Assembly (NCBI GenBank): GCA_025059805.1
Contig: JANXDG010000034.1
Location: 1-36,734, forward strand
Length of the DNA: 36,734 nt
From: Endomicrobiia bacterium
Lineage (GTDB): Bacteria; Elusimicrobiota; Endomicrobiia; DTEH01
Reading direction: 5' to 3'
Shown here one piece after another: positions 33,485 through 36,734 of the stretch. The notes beneath the pieces were generated by a model. The model ran no database searches. It was given only the letters and a program-made list of their open reading frames with translations, and had not been told where the DNA came from. The position numbers and the translations under genes were made by a program. Numbering within the stretch: the stretch's first letter is position 1; the number at the start of each line of letters is the position of its first letter.

Positions 33485-34380
33485 AGCTTTTCACCAACAC
33501 GAAGTTTAGCACTGCGCGCAGATAAGTTATTTTTTATTTCCTGTTGTGAAGGAATGATAGGTTTTTTGGTTAGAACAGTCACATCTTTTCTTTCTTTAAA
33601 AATGTTTTTGACAATTCTATCTTCAAGAGAGTGATATGTAGTCACAGCGATACGTCCTTTTGAACATAAAACATCTATGATATTATTTAAACCTTGTTGT
33701 AAATTGTTAAGTTCGTTATTAACAAAGATTCTTAATGCTTGAAATATTCTTGTTGCAGGATTAAATTTAAAAGATTGTTGCAAATTATTAATTTTTAATC
33801 TCTTATATTGTGGCTTCAAGACGGATTGGACAATCTGAGTGAGTTCTTTTGCAGCTTCTATTTTTTTATTTTTTCTGTATTCAACTATTTTTTTAGCTAT
33901 AAATTTACTGTGTTTTTCTTCACCTAATGTGCAAAAAATTTTAACAAGTTCTTCTTCAGAAAAGTTATTAACTATAAACTCTGCAGTATAAGTTAATGTT
34001 GAAGGGTCCATCCGCATATCAAGATTATCATCGTTGAAACTAAATCCACGGGATGATTTTAACTGTAATGTTGACATACCCAAGTCCATCATCGCACCAT
34101 CAACAGTATAAATTCTTAACGATTTTAGTATATGTTTTACATTTTGATAATTATCTTTAATAACAATTAAATTGCCCGATTCTATATATTTCTTTAATCG
34201 TTCTTTAGAAAAATCAATTGCTTGTTGATCCCAGTCTATACCAATAACAATACAAGCTGGACAGATAGTTAAAATTTTTTCTGTATATCCTCCACAACCT
34301 AAAGTTGCATCTAGATATACTTTTGTCTGTTTTGGTTGTATAAATTTAATAATTTCATCAATAAGTACAGGAATGTGCAT
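33481..34380 (-). CDS. rsmH: 16S rRNA (cytosine-1402-N4)-methyltransferase RsmH
   Basis: It methylates N4 of C1402 in the ribosomal P site. The N-terminal HIPVLIDEIIKFI, the SAM loop LDATLGCGGYTEKIL, MMDLGMSTLQL with RGFSFNDDNLDMRMD, PATRIFQALRIFVN and VTTYHSLEDRIVK match the MraW family. The 299 residues are near normal. It follows mraZ by 8 bases, the universal mraZ-rsmH order. Confidence 0.97.
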   Translation of the reverse strand: MHIPVLIDEIIKFIQPKQTKVYLDATLGCGGYTEKILTICPACIVIGIDWDQQAIDFSKERLKKYIESGNLIVIKDNYQNVKHILKSLRIYTVDGAMMDLGMSTLQLKSSRGFSFNDDNLDMRMDPSTLTYTAEFIVNNFSEEELVKIFCTLGEEKHSKFIAKKIVEYRKNKKIEAAKELTQIVQSVLKPQYKRLKINNLQQSFKFNPATRIFQALRIFVNNELNNLQQGLNNIIDVLCSKGRIAVTTYHSLEDRIVKNIFKERKDVTVLTKKPIIPSQQEIKNNLSARSAKLRVGEKL

Positions 34381-34388
34381 AAACTATA

Positions 34389-34820
34389 TTAAAGTACAAT
34401 TTCTGTCTTGATAAGTTGAATGATTTTATTCGTTTGTTTAGAATATTTTGACCATTCATCTTTTGACCAAATCTCAAGTTTATCACGGTTACCAATAAGT
34501 ACAACTTCCTGTTTTATTTTATATCTTTGTTTAAACTTCTGAGGAATAAGAATTCTTCCTTGATTGTCTATTTCTACTATTTCAGCTTCTGCAAAAAACA
34601 TACGAACAAAACTTCGTTGATAATGTTTATTTTTTAAAGTCAAATTGTCAATTTTGTTAACAACATTTTTCCATTGAGAGAACGAATAAATTACTATGCA
34701 GTTATCAATACCACAGGTCAGTACATATTGTTTTTCTTGTGCACGCAATTTAGGAGGGATAAACAAACGGTTCTTACTATCAAGTGTATGGTAAGATATT
34801 CCTGTGTATATTTTCTGCAT
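34389..34820 (-). CDS. mraZ: MraZ, transcriptional regulator of the cell-wall/division operon
   Basis: A DNA-binding protein of the AbrB-like fold that controls its own dcw operon. Two copies of the fold's signature are visible: LDSKNRLFIPPKLR near residue 13 and IDNQGRILIPQKFKQR near residue 84. The 143 residues are normal. Upstream, 10-bp direct repeats overlap the promoter, matching MraZ operators described in other bacteria. As the first gene it likely sets the level of the 14 genes that follow. AAAGG serves as a short ribosome binding site 8 bases before the ATG. Confidence 0.95.
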   Translation of the reverse strand: MQKIYTGISYHTLDSKNRLFIPPKLRAQEKQYVLTCGIDNCIVIYSFSQWKNVVNKIDNLTLKNKHYQRSFVRMFFAEAEIVEIDNQGRILIPQKFKQRYKIKQEVVLIGNRDKLEIWSKDEWSKYSKQTNKIIQLIKTEIVL

Positions 34821-34823
34821 AGT

Positions 34824-34863
34824 TTATACCTTTTTACTACTTTATACCACTTTATACCACTTT
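34824..34863 (-). promoter_or_regulatory. MraZ-box array: 10-bp direct repeats
   Basis: Read on the - strand, AAAGTGGTAT occurs twice in tandem (34863-34854 and 34853-34844), followed in phase by AAAGTAGTAA (34843-34834) and a weaker AAAGGTATAA (34833-34824). The 10-bp period and AAAGTG core match the MraZ operators known from Mollicutes, and the GTGG core resembles the E. coli boxes. They cover the promoter -10 region and the leader, so repression by MraZ is likely. Confidence 0.8.
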
Positions 34864-34879
34864 ACTATGAGATTGTCAA
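34851..34879 (-). promoter_or_regulatory. Promoter of the mraZ-pyrK operon
   Basis: On the - strand TTGACA (34879-34874) and TATAAA (34856-34851) are 17 bases apart, close to consensus. Transcription would start near 34844, leaving a leader of about 25 bases before the mraZ ATG. The -10 box lies across the junction of the two perfect MraZ repeats. Confidence 0.78.
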
Positions 34880-34957
34880 TAGATAAAGTAAAATTCACAA
34901 TTTGACATAACACTGAATATTTGTATTTGTTAATATAGTTTTGGTGCAAGCCTGAAA

Positions 34958-35851
34958 TTATTGAGAGTGAGTTATTAAATTTCTAACCATATCTAAATTT
35001 TTTTTATCGTAAGGGGAAACTCTATCAAAGGAAGTTTCTTTAGGTGTTTCAAGCAGGAGAGGATATTCAGCGAAATAGCGCAGTATAGTTTTAAAACCTT
35101 CTATACCAATACAACCTTTGCCAATATGATAGTGTCGGTCAATTCTACTTCCAAGTGGCGAAGTAGTATCATTAAGATGTATCAACATAATTTTTTTATG
35201 TCCAATGTTCGTTTTTATTTCATATAATAATTCTGAAATACCTTCTTCCGTAGTTATGTTGTAGCCAAAGGCAAAAGCATGTGCTGTGTCAATACATATA
35301 CCTATTTTTTTTGGGAATTTACTTCTAAATATTATCTCAGCTATTTCTGAAAATGTACGACCAATTTTCCTTCCGTTACCGCATACATTTTCTAAAAGCA
35401 ATTTAAAATGTATATTACCAAATTTTGCTATTGTTTTTTCAAAACAGTAATCAATACAGGATACAACTTGTCTTAAACCATCTTGTATTTTTTTACCTTC
35501 AGAATAGCTGCCAGGATGCATCACTAAATAATCAGCTGAGAACATTTCTGCAAGTTCAAATTCTAAAAGTAGTAGATCTCGAGTTTTTTTATAAATCTCC
35601 TGGATAGAACTTGCAGGATTTGGAAGGTATGCAGTATGTATAGCTAACGGTGAAAGACCAAGTTGTTTACGTAAAAGTTTAAATTCTTCAATTTCTTTTT
35701 CTGATGGAAGAATAAATTTCCATATTCTTGGTGAATGTGTAAACATTTGAAGACAACTACATCCTAATTCATATGCTTCGTATAACGCATTTTTATGCCC
35801 TTTACGTATTGAACAATGTACACCAATTTTTAATCTTTTTCTAACACCCAT
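34958..35851 (-). CDS. nfo: Endonuclease IV (AP endonuclease)
   Basis: It cuts DNA 5' to abasic sites in base excision repair. The three-zinc TIM barrel motifs are present: HTAYLPNPAS, LVMHPGSYS, LLLENVCGNGRKIG, CIDTAHAFAFGYN and LIHLNDTTSPLGSRIDRHYHIGKG. Many relatives have DTCHAFA, here DTAHAFA. The start MGVRKRLKIGVHCS at 35851 is chosen because it fits the family N-terminus; a longer frame begins at 35884 within the helicase gene. The gene overlaps the end of the helicase gene by 11 bases and ends just before the mraZ promoter. Confidence 0.94.
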   Translation of the reverse strand: MGVRKRLKIGVHCSIRKGHKNALYEAYELGCSCLQMFTHSPRIWKFILPSEKEIEEFKLLRKQLGLSPLAIHTAYLPNPASSIQEIYKKTRDLLLLEFELAEMFSADYLVMHPGSYSEGKKIQDGLRQVVSCIDYCFEKTIAKFGNIHFKLLLENVCGNGRKIGRTFSEIAEIIFRSKFPKKIGICIDTAHAFAFGYNITTEEGISELLYEIKTNIGHKKIMLIHLNDTTSPLGSRIDRHYHIGKGCIGIEGFKTILRYFAEYPLLLETPKETSFDRVSPYDKKNLDMVRNLITHSQ

Positions 35852-36734
35852 TTTTTTTCTTATTATTATAAAATTGTTCAACAATGCTAATATCAGAAGT
35901 AATTCTACATTCAGGTAATGAGTTTAAAAAAAATTTACCGTACCATTTAGTCCTTATTCGTGGATCAAGTATAGATATTAAACCCCAATCGGTATTTCTT
36001 CTTATCAACCTTCCAAATCCTTGTTTCAGTTTTATTATTGCGTTGGGTAACAAATATTCCTTAAATGGATCTTTTCCTTCAAGTTGGATTTTCTCTGTTT
36101 TAGCTTCGGTTACAGGATGGTCAGGTACATCAAAAGGTAATTTCGGTATTATTATTGAGATAAGTTTTTCTCCAGGGATGTCCACACCTTGCCAAAAAGT
36201 GTCAACTCCGAATAACACAGCATTTCTTGTATTTTTAAACTCCTCAAGTAATTTATATTTTGAAGTTGATTGAATAAAAATTTTAAGTTGTGTTTTAATA
36301 TTGTTAGCTATCCAGTTCATAAGTTCAAAACTGGTAAAGAGCACAAAAGTATCACCTTGTGTTAGTTCTAACAGATTTTTGATTACATCAAGAATTACAA
36401 CTTTGTATAAATCATATTCCTGTCTTGGGTCTGGAATGTTTTCTGGCAAGTAGAGGACAACATTGTTTTTGTAATCAAATGGTGAGTTAAGTGTTAGTTG
36501 TTCAGTTGTAGAAACATACGGTGTAATTTCTGGTTGCAAACCTACAGATAATTTAAAAAAATCGTATTTTTTGTTCACACAAAGAGTTGCTGAAGTAAAC
36601 AATATCTTGTCGTATATTGAATATATTTTTTCTTGCATTTCCTGTGCTATTTCAAGCGGTGTTATTCTGAGTGTAATTTTTAAAGTTTTTCTTTTAGTTT
36701 CTTCTTTTTCTACCCAGTAAATATAATCTTTTAT
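35841..36734 (-). CDS. DinG/XPD-like ATP-dependent helicase, C-terminal part only
   Basis: This is the C-terminal third of a superfamily 2 helicase of the DinG type; the frame runs open into the window edge, so its start and iron-sulfur region are not visible. Visible motifs are ILFTSATL, VLFTSFELMNW, the GVDTFWQGVDIPG region, IPKLPFDVPDHPV and motif VI QGFGRLIRR. Thirty-two codons upstream of the first visible ATG (36638) continue the frame with the family's PLEIA segment. It may unwind DNA or R-loops in repair, and its overlap with nfo supports a repair role. A DinG-type exonuclease fusion (as in Firmicutes) cannot be excluded. Confidence 0.9.
   Translation of the reverse strand: MKDYIYWVEKEETKRKTLKITLRITPLEIAQEMQEKIYSIYDKILFTSATLCVNKKYDFFKLSVGLQPEITPYVSTTEQLTLNSPFDYKNNVVLYLPENIPDPRQEYDLYKVVILDVIKNLLELTQGDTFVLFTSFELMNWIANNIKTQLKIFIQSTSKYKLLEEFKNTRNAVLFGVDTFWQGVDIPGEKLISIIIPKLPFDVPDHPVTEAKTEKIQLEGKDPFKEYLLPNAIIKLKQGFGRLIRRNTDWGLISILDPRIRTKWYGKFFLNSLPECRITSDISIVEQFYNNKKKNGC

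Noticed and set aside
34902-34907. TTGACA on the + strand as a promoter
   Set aside because: No -10 box is found at 16-18 bases and only - strand genes follow.

Overview
The window (36,734 bp, AT-rich, roughly one third G+C by eye) is a gene-dense bacterial chromosome segment. It holds about 37 protein genes, two tRNA genes and very little non-coding DNA. Several signs point to a diderm bacterium: a lipoprotein followed by a putative outer-membrane beta-barrel protein, phosphatidylserine synthase plus decarboxylase (phosphatidylethanolamine synthesis), and a meso-diaminopimelate-type MurE. The sequence alone does not fix the phylum. The combination of an AT-rich genome, PyrR with a PyrK-type pyrimidine pathway, an unusual gene order and a ThrRS without its TGS domain would fit a poorly sampled candidate lineage (Elusimicrobia/Omnitrophota-like groups are guesses). 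Neither tRNA encodes its CCA end.

Left part, + strand (1-14106): a tightly packed housekeeping series. It contains asd (5' end cut by the window), a YdjC/ChbG-like deacetylase, truA, a small coiled-coil protein, glmU, prs, rplY, a TolB-like propeller lipoprotein with a beta-barrel-like partner, pth, tRNA-Val(GAC), thrS, infC, rpmI, ilvC, psd, pssA and a class II aldolase. The genes supply UDP-GlcNAc, PRPP, aspartate semialdehyde, phosphatidylethanolamine and translation components. rplT does not follow rpmI as it usually does.

Middle part, + strand (14107-19623): short units, most with recognisable promoters. These are a small two-helix membrane protein, tsaE-tsaB (tRNA t6A synthesis), and a compact three-gene unit: an excisionase-type HTH protein, a lysine-2,3-aminomutase-like radical SAM protein, and a lysine-rich protein made of two 39-residue repeats, closed by a GC-rich hairpin. 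The radical SAM protein keeps its iron-sulfur motif but appears to lack the lysine that holds PLP and the usual acidic substrate-binding residues. This unit is the best candidate here for undescribed biology. It is followed by tRNA-Ala(GGC) on the - strand and a GAF-HD-GYP-PilZ cyclic-di-GMP protein.

Right part, - strand (19620-36734): a DinG-like helicase (cut by the window edge) and endonuclease IV lie upstream of a single promoter that carries 10-bp MraZ-type repeats. From it runs an apparently unbroken 15-gene operon: mraZ, rsmH, ftsL, ftsI, murE, murF, mraY, murD, ftsW, murG, then a LUD-domain protein, pyrR, pyrB, pyrC and pyrK. The usual murC/murB/ddl/ftsQAZ tail is absent and UMP biosynthesis is attached in its place. 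This may link the supply of uridine nucleotide precursors to cell-wall synthesis under MraZ control. The operon ends head-on with the HD-GYP gene, their stop codons overlapping.
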